Source: Actinomycetota bacterium (GTDB lineage: Bacteria > Actinomycetota > Acidimicrobiia > Acidimicrobiales > Palsa-688). Taken from it: DNA of 64,000 nt. The notes beneath the pieces are model-generated. The model worked only from the letters and a program-made list of their open reading frames with translations, made no database searches and had not been told where the DNA came from. Both the position numbers and the translations under genes were made by a program. Shown piece after piece: positions 1 to 8,760 of the stretch. Numbering within the stretch: position 1 is the stretch's first letter; every line of letters begins with the position of its first letter. The stretch lies in contig JAJPKN010000014.1 of the NCBI GenBank assembly GCA_021323695.1, forward strand, positions 1 to 64,000, given 5' to 3'.

Positions 1-58
1 CAAATAGCTTGTGCCCTGCGTGGCGACGGCTCGGACAGGCCCGCTGACCAGGGATTTT

Positions 59-136
59 TGGTCGGGAAGGGGGGATTTGAACCCCCGGCCTCAGCGTCCC
101 GAACGCTGCGCGCTAACCAAGCTGCGCTACTTCCCG
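59..136 (-). tRNA. tRNA-Pro (anticodon CGG)
   Basis: The minus strand folds into a full cloverleaf. The acceptor CGGGAAG pairs with CTTCCCG, the D stem is GCGC/GCGC, and the anticodon stem CAGCG/CGCTG encloses the loop TTCGGGA, giving anticodon CGG (reads CCG). The T arm is GGGGG-TTCAAAT-CCCCC. The discriminator is A at 62, followed by an encoded CCA (61-59). The other two tRNAs in this window do not encode CCA. Confidence 0.96.
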
Positions 137-157
137 TTCCGGCCCAATGCTACTGCA

Positions 158-562
158 CTAGCCCACGGGCGAGAGCGTCCGGTCGTGGTACGGCTGGCCA
201 GCCAGGACAGCATGGACGGCCTCACGGGTGCGCAGGGGGTCGAGCGGCTTGACCAGCCAGCCGGCGACGCCAGTCCGGCGGGCCAGGAACACGTCTGCCC
301 GGCGGTCGAGCAGCAGGAGCACCGGCGTAGGTGCCAGCCGCCCAGCACCCGCCTCCAGGGCGATGTCCATGGCTATGGCCAGGCCTCCCATGGAGCCCAC
401 CTGCATGTCGGCGACCACCAGGTCGGCCGGTAGCCCCGCCAGCGCGGGGAGCACCGTGTACCCGGACTTCTCCCAGCGCAACGACAGGCCCGGCTCGTAG
501 ATGGCCGAGCTGACCTGGTCGAATACTGCCTGCGCATCGGTGACGACAAGTACCTGGGGCAC
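158..562 (-). CDS. stand-alone response-regulator receiver domain protein
   Basis: A 134-residue protein consisting of one CheY-like receiver domain. The predicted phosphoacceptor Asp is in VVADMQ near residue 51, an acidic position lies near residue 8 (VVTDAQ), and the conserved Lys is in WLVKPLD near residue 103. There is no output domain, so it probably acts by protein-protein contact after phosphotransfer from a histidine kinase that is not in this window. The GTG start at 562 has no obvious Shine-Dalgarno sequence, and a 25-bp tandem duplication lies just upstream. A STAS-domain gene diverges from it, which may hint at a stress or signalling module, but this is inference. Confidence 0.8.
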   Translation of the reverse strand: MPQVLVVTDAQAVFDQVSSAIYEPGLSLRWEKSGYTVLPALAGLPADLVVADMQVGSMGGLAIAMDIALEAGAGRLAPTPVLLLLDRRADVFLARRTGVAGWLVKPLDPLRTREAVHAVLAGQPYHDRTLSPVG

Positions 563-575
563 GACCAGAGGCTAC

Positions 576-625
576 TCGTCCCCGCCGCCGGGCACCATCG
601 TCGTCCCCGCCGCCGGGCACCATCG
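576..625. repeat. 25-bp perfect tandem duplication
   Basis: Two identical 25-bp units (576-600 and 601-625), each starting TCGTCCCCGCC and ending CACCATCG, lie head to tail in the divergent intergenic region between the receiver-domain gene and the STAS gene. They cover the 5' flank of the receiver gene, so copy number could alter its promoter or leader. Confidence 0.9.
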
Positions 626-702
626 GCGCCGGCCTGCCTTGCGGCTCCAGGTGACCGGGAGCCTCCGACCGGCATAGAGTGGCGACGTCGCAGGGAGGTG
701 GG

Positions 703-1107
703 GTGCTGAACATCCAGCAGGAACAGACGGCTGAGGGCTACACCATTTGCCGGCCCATCGGCGAGCTCGATGCGTTCACAGTCAGCCAGTTCCGCCAGGC
801 CCTGGCCGAGCTGGCGTCCAGCCCGCGGCTGGTAATAGACATGAGCGGCGTCCCCTTCGTCGACTCCGCCGGCCTCGGCGCGCTCATAGGGGGTATACGC
901 CGCTCCCGGGAGCTCGGCGGGGACGTGGTGGTGGCTTGTAACCGCCCCAGCCTGGTCCGTACCCTGCGCACGACGGGCTTCGACCGCATCGTGACCATGG
1001 TCGAGACCGTGGAAGAGGCAGCGGCCAGCTTCGCCAGGGAGCAGCCCACGCCACCAGCCGGAGCTGCCGGCGAAGGCGGGGCCACCTCCGAGGGACGACC
1101 TAACTAG
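703..1107 (+). CDS. STAS-domain protein (anti-sigma factor antagonist-like)
   Basis: About 134 residues forming one STAS domain. It includes the conserved loop DMSGVPFVDSAGLGAL, whose Ser is the usual phosphorylation site in SpoIIAA/RsbV-type antagonists. The C-terminal 25 residues are Pro/Gly/Ala-rich. Family members bind anti-sigma kinases in their unphosphorylated form to release a sigma factor; no partner kinase or sigma factor is nearby. I chose the GTG at 703 because GGGAGG lies just upstream (693-698). An in-frame GTG at 679 is possible but lacks a ribosome-binding site. Confidence 0.82.
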   Translation: MLNIQQEQTAEGYTICRPIGELDAFTVSQFRQALAELASSPRLVIDMSGVPFVDSAGLGALIGGIRRSRELGGDVVVACNRPSLVRTLRTTGFDRIVTMVETVEEAAASFAREQPTPPAGAAGEGGATSEGRPN

Positions 1108-1211
1108 CCCCGAGGGCCCGGCTGCCGCCGGGGGTTGTGCCCAAACCTCCGGGCCTTAGCCCGGCCTCAGCCCCGGCGCGGCACCCGAAGTTGTGCCCAG
1201 CCGTCCTGGCC

Positions 1212-2246
1212 TCAGCCCAAGTAAGACGCCACCTCGGCCAGAGCCGACAGGTCGGAGGGCTCCTGGGCCAGCAACGGCACCCGGCACAGCTTGGCCCCCG
1301 GGAGAGCGCTGGCCAGCCGAGCCACTTCAGCGTCCTCGCTGGCTGCCACCTGGCCCAGCTGGCGGAGGTTGGCCACCAAGTCCCCGAGGGGGGGTGGTGC
1401 TGAGGGGGCTTCGGGGGCGTTAGCAAAGCGCGGGTAACTGCGGTTCACGATGATGGTGCGCACCGGTGCCCCCACGCTCTGCAGGCGGGGCACCAGCTGG
1501 AGCGCCTCTTCGACGGCGTCGGCGCGTGGCGAGCAGACGAGCACGAACGACGTCTGGGGGGAACGCAACAGGGCGTTGGCGCGCTCGGCCCGGGCCCTGA
1601 AGCCCTCTTCCATGCCCTCGAAGTTGCCGAAGAACTCCACGGTGTCGGAGACCACCTGGCCACCGGCCACCTTTGCCACGGTGCGCAGCAACAGCTGCGC
1701 CCCCAGCCCCAAGACGTGGGCCCCGGCCCGGGTGGGGGCCATGAGCAGGCGGAACACCCGGTTGTCCAGCAGCCGGACCAGCCGGCCGGGAGCCTCCAGG
1801 AAGTCCAGGGCGTGCTGCGCGGGCGGCGTGTCCACCACGATGAGCTCGAAGCGCCCGTCTTCTTGCAGCTCGTAGAGCTTCTCCACCGCCATGTACTCCT
1901 GCGCCCCTGACAGGGCGCCAGCGATGTTGCGGTAGATGCGGTTGCGCAAGATGGCCTCCGCCTGCCCGGGGCTGGTGGCATAGCGGCGCACCAACTGGTC
2001 GAAGGTCCCCTGGGTATCGAGCATCAAGGCCCACAGCTGCCCCCCTCCGCCCACCGAGCTCACCAGGTGGGGCTCGTTGCCCAGGCCGTCTACTCCGAGG
2101 GTGCTCGCCAGCCGGCGGGCCGGGTCGATGGTGACGACGCAGGCGTGGAGCCCTCTCTGCGCGCCTTGGAGGGCGAGCGCGGCCGAGGCCGTGGTCTTGC
2201 CCACCCCACCCGGGCCGGCACAGACGATGACCCGGGGCTCGGTCAT
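1212..2246 (-). CDS. ArsA/GET3-family ATPase (second of a pair)
   Basis: A 344-residue P-loop ATPase. The Walker A is GPGGVGKTT near residue 11, in which the extra 'signature' lysine of the deviant Walker A is replaced by Pro. A TIDPARRLASTLG segment and a DTPPAQHALDF switch follow. It overlaps the upstream ArsA-like gene by 4 nt (ATGA) and must be co-translated with it. Mycobacterium has the same two-gene arrangement beside whiB4, and there too one partner lacks the signature Lys, so a heterodimer is likely. No arsenite-binding cysteine cluster is evident, so arsenite transport should not be assumed. Confidence 0.85.
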   Translation of the reverse strand: MTEPRVIVCAGPGGVGKTTASAALALQGAQRGLHACVVTIDPARRLASTLGVDGLGNEPHLVSSVGGGGQLWALMLDTQGTFDQLVRRYATSPGQAEAILRNRIYRNIAGALSGAQEYMAVEKLYELQEDGRFELIVVDTPPAQHALDFLEAPGRLVRLLDNRVFRLLMAPTRAGAHVLGLGAQLLLRTVAKVAGGQVVSDTVEFFGNFEGMEEGFRARAERANALLRSPQTSFVLVCSPRADAVEEALQLVPRLQSVGAPVRTIIVNRSYPRFANAPEAPSAPPPLGDLVANLRQLGQVAASEDAEVARLASALPGAKLCRVPLLAQEPSDLSALAEVASYLG

Positions 2247-3265
2247 GGGGCAGCCAAGCTCAGGCCGGCGATCCCCTGGGCCAGGGACTGGGTCAGCGTG
2301 CCGAGCTCAGGCGGCCCCAAAGAAGCATTGAAGCAAAAGGGCAGCTCCAGCTGAGGCAGCGCCAGCGACTGGCCCAGGCGGGCCACTTGCTCGGCCTGAG
2401 CCTCCTGGCGGCGGGCACGTAGCCGGCCGGCGGCGCACAAGTCGGCCAGCTGGGGCCCGCTCAGCACCACACCACTGCGGTCGGCAACCGCCCGCACCGC
2501 CTCAGGGGTAAGGGAGCCGGCCAGCTCGAGCCTCGGCAGCCGCCCGTTGACGATGACCGGCCCCAGGTGGGCGCCCACCCGGTCCTCTATCAGGTAAGCG
2601 GTCTCGATCGTCTCGGTCACCGGGGTCTCCTCGGGCAAGGTGACCATCACCACCTGGCAGCGGGCGGGGTCGGAGAGCATGCTCACGACCTCCTCGGCCT
2701 GCGAGCGCACCGGGCCCCCAGCCACGGCGTCCAGCAGGCCGTGAGGGCTCTGGAGGAAACGGACAGCATGGCCGGCTGCCGGTGCGTCCAGGACGATCAG
2801 GTCGGGTGCCCCCGGCCGGCGCGCGGCTGCCGCCCTTTCCACTTGCTTGACCTTGCCCAGCACGAGCAGGTCGGGCATGCCCGGCACCGCGGTGGCCACC
2901 ACGTCCAGAGCGCCGCTCGACACCAGGCGCCGGGAGAGCCGGCGCATCCCGTGCAAGTGGAGGTACTCGACCAGGGCGACGTCAGGCTGCAGCAGGCGCG
3001 CCTCGACCCGGCCACCATTGGGCACCCACGCCAGGGCCGTGGCCTCCCAACCTATGGCTGCCTCCTGGCCGAACAACCTGGCCAGCTGGCTCGGGCGGGC
3101 CAGGGCACCGTCCGAAGGGCCCTCCCCCACCTGCAGCACCAGCACATGCAGGCCGCACTGGGCCGCCAGGTTGGCGATCACGCCGCACACGGTGGTCTTG
3201 CCCGTCCCCCCTTTACCGGTCACGACCAGGACCTTGGACTGGGAAAGCAGGGCGAGAGGCTCCAC
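2243..3265 (-). CDS. ArsA/GET3-family ATPase (first of a pair)
   Basis: About 340 residues with a canonical deviant Walker A (GKGGTGKTT, signature Lys present) close to the N-terminus, and a DAPAAGHAVRFL switch-like segment. It is the upstream partner of the overlapping ArsA-like gene; together they probably form one ATPase. I placed the start at GTG 3265 because GGAG sits 5 nt upstream. A longer TTG-initiated form from 3355 is possible but adds an unconserved Arg/Pro-rich stretch. It is transcribed divergently from whiB. Confidence 0.83.
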   Translation of the reverse strand: MEPLALLSQSKVLVVTGKGGTGKTTVCGVIANLAAQCGLHVLVLQVGEGPSDGALARPSQLARLFGQEAAIGWEATALAWVPNGGRVEARLLQPDVALVEYLHLHGMRRLSRRLVSSGALDVVATAVPGMPDLLVLGKVKQVERAAAARRPGAPDLIVLDAPAAGHAVRFLQSPHGLLDAVAGGPVRSQAEEVVSMLSDPARCQVVMVTLPEETPVTETIETAYLIEDRVGAHLGPVIVNGRLPRLELAGSLTPEAVRAVADRSGVVLSGPQLADLCAAGRLRARRQEAQAEQVARLGQSLALPQLELPFCFNASLGPPELGTLTQSLAQGIAGLSLAAP

Positions 3266-3394
3266 TGTGGCTCCGATGGACCGCTTCAGGCTAGGCTCCG
3301 CCGTGCGGCGGGGACAGGCCGAGGCTAGCCCCCCGCTCCGCCCAGGCGGGGACAACCCGATGGCCCCGGCGGCTCGGGCCAGCCAGGTTGCCTC

Positions 3395-3423
3395 TTGTCA
3401 ACGACCTCTGGGAGCGCTACCTT
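3395..3423 (+). promoter_or_regulatory. putative promoter of whiB-like gene
   Basis: TTGTCA (3395-3400), a 17-bp spacer, then TACCTT (3418-3423): a good sigma-70-type match and optimal spacing. It would start RNA near 3430, giving a leader of about 13 nt that contains AAAGG before the ATG at 3443. Confidence 0.6.
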
Positions 3424-3442
3424 CAACACTAAAGGCAGTGAA

Positions 3443-3697
3443 ATGACCGCTTTACCTTCCTACGAGGACTGGCAGCTCCGTGCCGCCTGCCGGGGCCATT
3501 CGGCAGCCATCTTCTTCGCGCCTTCCCACTTCGAGCGCAAATCGGCCAAGCTCGAGCGGGAGGCGAGGGCCAAGGCCGTATGCGCCGCTTGCCCGGTCCG
3601 GCGGGAGTGCCTCGCCCACGCACTTCGCTTCCACGAGGCGCACGGCATCTGGGGCGGGCTCAACGAGGACGAGCGCAGGCTGGTCGCGGCCCGCTGA
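3443..3697 (+). CDS. WhiB-family iron-sulfur transcription factor
   Basis: An 84-residue protein with the four WhiB cysteines (C16, C47, C50, C56, the last three as CAACPVRREC) that bind a 4Fe-4S cluster, followed by the GIWGG turn and a basic end (EDERRLVAAR). WhiB proteins sense O2/NO or redox state and act with the housekeeping sigma factor. The ATG at 3443 has AAAGG about 7 nt upstream. Its position beside the divergent ArsA-like pair matches the whiB4 neighbourhood of mycobacteria, so a WhiB4-like role is plausible but not proven. Confidence 0.93.
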   Translation: MTALPSYEDWQLRAACRGHSAAIFFAPSHFERKSAKLEREARAKAVCAACPVRRECLAHALRFHEAHGIWGGLNEDERRLVAAR

Positions 3698-3765
3698 CGG
3701 CGCCCGGGGCACTACCGTGTAGCGGGGGGCCGTGGTGGCCTCGCCTCACTAGTTAGGACCTCTGC

Positions 3766-4416
3766 GTGGAACATTTCGTCGTCACCCAGGTGCGTGACCA
3801 CGGTTACCTGGCCGTCTTTTTGCTCATGGTCCTGGAGTCCGCCTGCGTGCCGGTGCCGAGCGAGGCGGTCATGCTGTTCGGTGGGGCGCTGGCCGGCGGG
3901 TTGGCACTGGCCGGGGCCCACGTCCACCTGGACGTGGTGCTCGTGGCACTGGCGGGGGCACTGGGCAACCTCGTCGGGTCCCTCGTCGCCTACGCGGTGG
4001 GCCGCTTCGGCGGGCGCCCGTTCCTGGACCGCTTTGGCCGCTACGTGCTGATCAGGCGGCGCGAACTGCAACGCGCCGAGGACTTCTTCGCCCGCCACGG
4101 CCAGCTGGCCGTCCTGGTAGCCCGCGTGCTGCCGGTCGTACGGACCTTCATCAGCCTCCCGGCCGGCATCGCCGACATGCCTGTCGTCTCGTTCTCGGTG
4201 CTCACGCTGGTCGGCAGCCTGCCCTGGACTTTCGCCCTCGCCCTGGCGGGGGACGCCCTGGCCAGGAACTGGTCCACGATCTCGAGCGACTTCACCCCGG
4301 TCAGCATCATCTTCGGCGCCCTCATAGTGCTGGGGGTGCTGTGGTGGTTGGCCCGCCGGCTCAGGCACCACAGCACAGCACCCCTGTCCCGCCCCGCCCC
4401 AGCCGAGAACGACTAG
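3766..4416 (+). CDS. DedA-family membrane protein
   Basis: A 216-residue integral membrane protein of the DedA/SNARE-associated (VTT) family. It has an N-terminal re-entrant segment containing ESACVPVPSEAVMLFGG, the GRFGGRPFLDRFGRY cytosolic motif and the RVLPVVRTFISLPAGIADM motif typical of the family. A C-terminal hydrophobic helix ends in WWLARRLRHH. Members act in undecaprenyl-phosphate or phospholipid flipping and proton-motive-force maintenance. The start is GTG at 3766. It stands alone, upstream of a minus-strand tRNA. Confidence 0.9.
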   Translation: MEHFVVTQVRDHGYLAVFLLMVLESACVPVPSEAVMLFGGALAGGLALAGAHVHLDVVLVALAGALGNLVGSLVAYAVGRFGGRPFLDRFGRYVLIRRRELQRAEDFFARHGQLAVLVARVLPVVRTFISLPAGIADMPVVSFSVLTLVGSLPWTFALALAGDALARNWSTISSDFTPVSIIFGALIVLGVLWWLARRLRHHSTAPLSRPAPAEND

Positions 4417-4461
4417 GGCACGACAAGGGCCGCTCAGCCTCTGGCCCTCGAGGCGGCCCGG

Positions 4462-4546
<85 letters not shown>

Positions 4547-4694
4547 GAGTGGTCCCACCGCGTCACCAGGCTGGCCGGCCTAGCCGCGGCACTCACCTAG
4601 GCTACATGAACGGCCGGCCCGCCACCGGTGGGTAGGGTGCCCCAGCCGTTGCAGTGGGGAGGCACCCAGGTTGGAGGTACGATGCGGGCCAACA

Positions 4695-5468
4695 ATGGGA
4701 CTACAAAGTTTCGAGCGCCGCCTCGAACGCTTCGTCGAAGGCACCTTTGCCCGGGTGTTCCGCAGCGGCCTGCAACCCATAGAAATAGGCAGGCGCCTGG
4801 CCCGGGAGATGGACCTCCGCCGGGCGGTCGCCCCCCGGGGGGTGCTCGCCCCCAACTCGTTCAAGGTGCTGCTTTCGGGAGCGGACCGGGCCCGCTTCGA
4901 GCCGATCGAGGACGAACTGGTCAAAGAGCTGGTGCAGGTGGCGATCGAGCATGCCCGCCAGGAGGGCTACACGCTCCTCGGGCCGGTCAGCGTCGAGGTC
5001 GGCACGGACAGCTCCCTGCGCCCGGGGATGGTGCTGGTTGCCGGCGACATGGTGCCAGGCCAGGGTGTGGCCAGCCTCACCCTGCCCGATGGCCGCCGGG
5101 TCCTGCTCGAACGGCCCACGTTGAGCGTAGGCCGGCTCCCTGAGTGCGACCTCGCCGTGGCGGACCCGAACGTGAGCCGCCACCACGCCGAGCTCCGCCG
5201 CCAGGCCGACAACAGCTGGGTGGTGGTGGACCTGGGCAGCACCAATGGCACCAAGGTGAACGGCGCCCGGGTCACTGCCCCTCGGCCACTGGAGGACGGC
5301 GACGAGATCACGGTGGGGTCGACCACGTTGAAGTTCGAAGCACCGCCGGTCGGCGCCCAGGAGGCCCGGCCCCGGGGGCGTCCCCCGGCCAGCACCGAGG
5401 CCCGGGGGGCAACTGGCGGTTGGGAGCCGGGCACGCCGGGCGCGCCTGGTGCCCTTGGAGCAATGTGA
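4695..5468 (+). CDS. fhaA: FHA-domain protein FhaA (DUF3662 + FHA)
   Basis: About 257 residues. An N-terminal DUF3662 domain begins MGLQSFERRLERFVEGTF; after a linker comes an FHA domain (about 130-215) with SVGRLPECDLAVADPNVSRHH and LGSTNGTKVNG, the phosphothreonine-binding loops. In mycobacteria FhaA binds phosphorylated MviN and PknB and regulates peptidoglycan precursor export. It is the first gene of the fhaA-fhaB-pstP-rodA-pbpA-pknB operon. The ATG at 4695 matches the family start. A strong GGAGG at 4673-4677 is better spaced for an out-of-frame ATG at 4682, so the initiation context is odd. Confidence 0.92.
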   Translation: MGLQSFERRLERFVEGTFARVFRSGLQPIEIGRRLAREMDLRRAVAPRGVLAPNSFKVLLSGADRARFEPIEDELVKELVQVAIEHARQEGYTLLGPVSVEVGTDSSLRPGMVLVAGDMVPGQGVASLTLPDGRRVLLERPTLSVGRLPECDLAVADPNVSRHHAELRRQADNSWVVVDLGSTNGTKVNGARVTAPRPLEDGDEITVGSTTLKFEAPPVGAQEARPRGRPPASTEARGATGGWEPGTPGAPGALGAM

Positions 5469-5966
5469 TTGTCTGAACCAGCACTGCGCTTTTTGGAGTA
5501 CGCCTTCCTGGCTCTCCTCTACCTGTTCTTCTTGAGGGTGGTACGCGCCGTGTGGGCGGAGCTGCGTGAGCCGCGGACAGTGCCGGCGCCGGCCCCACCA
5601 GGTGCAACCGCACCGGGTGGAGCGCGGGCAGCGCCCCCTGGGGGCAGGGACCGGGGGGGCAAGGACCGGGGCCAACCCCGGCGCCTCGTGGTCGTCGGCC
5701 CGGGCCGGTCCGCCGGCCCCGCCTTCCCGCTCAGCTCGGAGCTCACCATTGGACGGGCCCCTGAGTGCGCCGTGGCGTTGCCGGACGACAACTTCGTGTC
5801 CCACCTGCACGCCAGACTGTTCCTGAAGGGCCACGAGTACTGGGTGGAGGACCTAGGTTCGACCAATGGCACGCTGGTCAACGGGAAGAGGGTGACGAGC
5901 GCGGTGCCCGTCAGGCGAGGAGACCGCCTGCAAGTGGGGCGAACTGTGCTGGAGCTGCAAAGATGA
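5469..5966 (+). CDS. fhaB: FHA-domain membrane protein FhaB (FipA-like)
   Basis: A 165-residue protein with an N-terminal membrane helix (residues about 8-25, FLEYAFLALLYLFFLRVV), a Pro/Gly/Arg-rich linker and a C-terminal FHA domain (TIGRAPECAVALPDD, LGSTNGTLVNGKRV). Mycobacterial FhaB/FipA is a kinase substrate linked to septal peptidoglycan synthesis. The TTG start abuts the fhaA stop with no gap, and the end overlaps pstP by 4 nt, so expression depends on translational coupling. Confidence 0.9.
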   Translation: MSEPALRFLEYAFLALLYLFFLRVVRAVWAELREPRTVPAPAPPGATAPGGARAAPPGGRDRGGKDRGQPRRLVVVGPGRSAGPAFPLSSELTIGRAPECAVALPDDNFVSHLHARLFLKGHEYWVEDLGSTNGTLVNGKRVTSAVPVRRGDRLQVGRTVLELQR

Positions 5967-7354
5967 GCAAGCTGGTCGCCGGCTCTGCCACTGACGTCGG
6001 CTTGGTCCGGGCCACCAACCAGGACCAACTGCTGGTCGCGCCGGGCCTTTACGCCGTCGCCGACGGCATGGGCGGCCATGCGGCCGGCGAGGTGGCTTCC
6101 CTGACGGCCGTGCGGGCCCTGCAGGCTGCCTTCGAGGCCGCCGGCCAGCGTTCCGCCGAGGCCCTGGCTGAGGCGGCCAAGGCCGCCAACTACGCCATAT
6201 GGGAACAAGCCCGGGCGAACCGGGAGATGCGCGGCATGGGCACGACCCTGGTCGCCCTGGCCCTGGTGGAACAAGAAGACGGGAGCAACCGCCTGGCGGT
6301 TGCCCACATCGGTGACTCCCGCGCCTATGTGCTGCGCGACGGCTTGCTCCGCCAGCTCACGGTGGACCACAGCTTGGTCCAAGAACTGGTCGACGACGGC
6401 CAGATCAGCGCCGCCCAAGCAGCCGTCCACCCGCAGCGCAACGTGCTCACCCGCGCCCTTGGGGTCGAGCCGGTCGCGGACGTGGACATCATCGGCATCG
6501 ACCCAGCCAGAGGTGACCGGTACCTGTTGTGCAGCGACGGGCTGAGCCGAGAGGCTTCTGACGACCAGATCGCCGCCGTGCTGCGCCGCTACCCCGACCC
6601 GAGCGTCGCGGCCAGGGAACTGGTCGCCCTGGCCCGGGCCGGGGGGGGGAGCGACAACATCACGGTCGTGGTCGTGGACGTGCGGGCCGACGACGACAGT
6701 GCCGAGGACCTGCGCACCATCATGCCCGAACCAACCGAGCCGGCGCTGCCCGCGCCGCCACCGGGGGCGGGCGAGGCCGAGAGCCAGGGCACCGGCCAGG
6801 CGCAGGGGCACCAGCGGGGCCGGGCCCACTGGGCCCTGGCCTTGGGCTCGCACCACCACCTGCTCACCTTCCGCTTCGCCAGCTTCATGGCTGCCTTGGT
6901 GGTGGTCGTGGGCGGCGCGCTAGCGGGGACCGCCTGGTACGCCCGTTCCACCTATTTCGTCGGGTTGAGGCACGGGCACATCACCATCTTCCGAGGCCAA
7001 CCGGGCGGGGTCCTGTGGTTCGGGCCCACCGTGGCCGTCACCACGGGCTACACGAGCCAGTCGGTGCTCCCCTACCGGCTCCAGGCCCTGCAAGAAGGGG
7101 TGAGCGAACCCTCTTTGGCCCGCTCCTGGGCCTTCATCAACGGGCTGGTGGCGGCGAAAGAGGCGGCCGACGCGGCCAGCCACCCCCCTCCGGCTCCAGC
7201 CCAGCCCCCTCGCCCGGCAAGCTCCACGACCCGGCCCACCACCTCGGCCACCAGGCCGGGGGGCCCTAATGCTGCCACCACCACCGTGGCCCGCTCGGTG
7301 GCGGCCAGTACGACCACGGTCGTCCCTACGACCAAGGCAACAACGCACCCGTGA
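5963..7354 (+). CDS. pstP: PP2C-family Ser/Thr phosphatase PstP
   Basis: About 463 residues. The N-terminal PP2C domain (1-240) carries the metal-binding ADGMGGH, GTTLVALAL, HIGDSRAYVLR, CSDGLSR and GGSDNITVVVVD motifs. A linker and one membrane helix follow (FASFMAALVVVVGGALAGTA, near residue 305), then an extracellular region ending in a Thr/Ala/Pro-rich tail. PstP reverses PknA/PknB phosphorylation at the membrane. ATG 5963 overlaps the fhaB stop (ATGA), and the stop overlaps the rodA start. Confidence 0.94.
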   Translation: MSKLVAGSATDVGLVRATNQDQLLVAPGLYAVADGMGGHAAGEVASLTAVRALQAAFEAAGQRSAEALAEAAKAANYAIWEQARANREMRGMGTTLVALALVEQEDGSNRLAVAHIGDSRAYVLRDGLLRQLTVDHSLVQELVDDGQISAAQAAVHPQRNVLTRALGVEPVADVDIIGIDPARGDRYLLCSDGLSREASDDQIAAVLRRYPDPSVAARELVALARAGGGSDNITVVVVDVRADDDSAEDLRTIMPEPTEPALPAPPPGAGEAESQGTGQAQGHQRGRAHWALALGSHHHLLTFRFASFMAALVVVVGGALAGTAWYARSTYFVGLRHGHITIFRGQPGGVLWFGPTVAVTTGYTSQSVLPYRLQALQEGVSEPSLARSWAFINGLVAAKEAADAASHPPPAPAQPPRPASSTTRPTTSATRPGGPNAATTTVARSVAASTTTVVPTTKATTHP

Positions 7355-8760
7355 ACGCCGGCACCGTCCTCGAGGCCCAACGCCAGCGGCTCAGCGGTCC
7401 CCAGTACCGGCACCCGCCTCGCCGGCGCAGCGAGCTCGGGATGATCGTCCTCGTCCTGGTCCTGACCGGGGGCCTCTACGCGCTCTCCAGCCTGGGCAGG
7501 GCAGGCTCGCTGCCTGCCAACATCGGGCCGTTCCTCGGCCTGGTGTTCGCCCTCATGCTGGTGGCCCACCTCAGCCTGCGCTGGCTCGCCCCGCAAGCTG
7601 ACCCCGTACTGCTGCCCATGGCGGCGCTGCTGAACGGTACCGGCTACGTCTTCATCGCTCGGCTGGACCACGCCCAGGCCTCCGCCCAAGCCACCTGGAC
7701 GCTCATAGGGGTGCTTGCGTTCGTGGCCACCCTGGCCGTGTTCCGTCACGCCAACTACCTGGAGCGGTACCGCTACACGGTCGCCCTGGCCGGCATAGCC
7801 CTCTTGGTGATGCCCTTGGCCCCCCACATCGGCGAAGACATAAACGGTGCCCGCCTGTGGGCACGGCTCGGTCCCGTGTCGTTCCAACCCGGTGAGTTCG
7901 CGAAGATCGCCCTGGCCATATTCTTTGCCTCTGTCCTGGCCGAACGGGCCGACCTCCTGGCCACCGGCACACGGCGGGTGGGGCGCTGGCTGGTGCTCGA
8001 ACCCCGCTACCTGGCGCCGTTGATCGTGGCCTGGGGCCTGTCGCTCCTGGTCCTGCTGGCCGAGAACGACCTCGGCTCGTCGTTCCTCTTCTTCGCCCTG
8101 TTCGTCGGCTTGCTGTGGGTGGCTACCGGGCGTTGGGCCTACTTGGGCCTCGGTGCTGGCCTGTTCGCCGCGGGTGCCGTGTTCGCCCTGGACGTCGTGC
8201 ACCACGCCCAAACCCGCGTCCAGGCCTGGCTCGACCCATGGCCCCATTTCGCCACCACCGGGTACCAGATAATAGAAGGGCTCTTTGCTCTGGCCGGTGG
8301 GGGGATGTGGGGCCTGGGGCCGGGCCAGGGCAACCCTCAGGTGATACCCGAGGCGTCCACTGACTTCATATTCGCCACCATAGGTGAGGAGCTGGGCCTG
8401 GTGGGCGCCACCGCTTTGCTCATCGCCTACCTGGTAATTGTGGGCTCGGGCCTGCGAGCCGCCGTCCGCTCACACCGCAGCTTCTCCAAGTTGTTGGCCA
8501 CGGGGCTGTCCTTGCTGATGGGCGTGCAGGTGTTCGTCGTGGTGGGCGGCATCACCCGGCTCATCCCGCTCACCGGGATAACCCTGCCGTTCGTCTCCTA
8601 CGGCGGGTCGTCCCTGGTCAGCAACTACATCCTGCTGGCCATCCTGGCCCGGATCTCAGACGACAATGCCCAGGAACTGGAACTGGCTGCCACCGCCGGC
8701 ACCGAGGCCGGCCCGCCACAGCCGGCAGCTACAGGGGTGGTGAGGACGTGGGCCACATGA
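7351..8760 (+). CDS. rodA: SEDS-family peptidoglycan glycosyltransferase (RodA/FtsW)
   Basis: A 469-residue polytopic protein of the SEDS family, which polymerises lipid II into glycan strands. Family signatures are LVLLAENDLGSSFLFFALF, GLFALAGGGMWGLGPGQGNPQ and the C-terminal ITLPFVSYGGSSLVSNY. About ten to twelve membrane helices are expected. GTG 7351 overlaps the pstP stop by 4 nt. The class B PBP immediately downstream is its expected transpeptidase partner, which supports the RodA assignment over FtsW. Confidence 0.92.
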   Translation: MNAGTVLEAQRQRLSGPQYRHPPRRRSELGMIVLVLVLTGGLYALSSLGRAGSLPANIGPFLGLVFALMLVAHLSLRWLAPQADPVLLPMAALLNGTGYVFIARLDHAQASAQATWTLIGVLAFVATLAVFRHANYLERYRYTVALAGIALLVMPLAPHIGEDINGARLWARLGPVSFQPGEFAKIALAIFFASVLAERADLLATGTRRVGRWLVLEPRYLAPLIVAWGLSLLVLLAENDLGSSFLFFALFVGLLWVATGRWAYLGLGAGLFAAGAVFALDVVHHAQTRVQAWLDPWPHFATTGYQIIEGLFALAGGGMWGLGPGQGNPQVIPEASTDFIFATIGEELGLVGATALLIAYLVIVGSGLRAAVRSHRSFSKLLATGLSLLMGVQVFVVVGGITRLIPLTGITLPFVSYGGSSLVSNYILLAILARISDDNAQELELAATAGTEAGPPQPAATGVVRTWAT

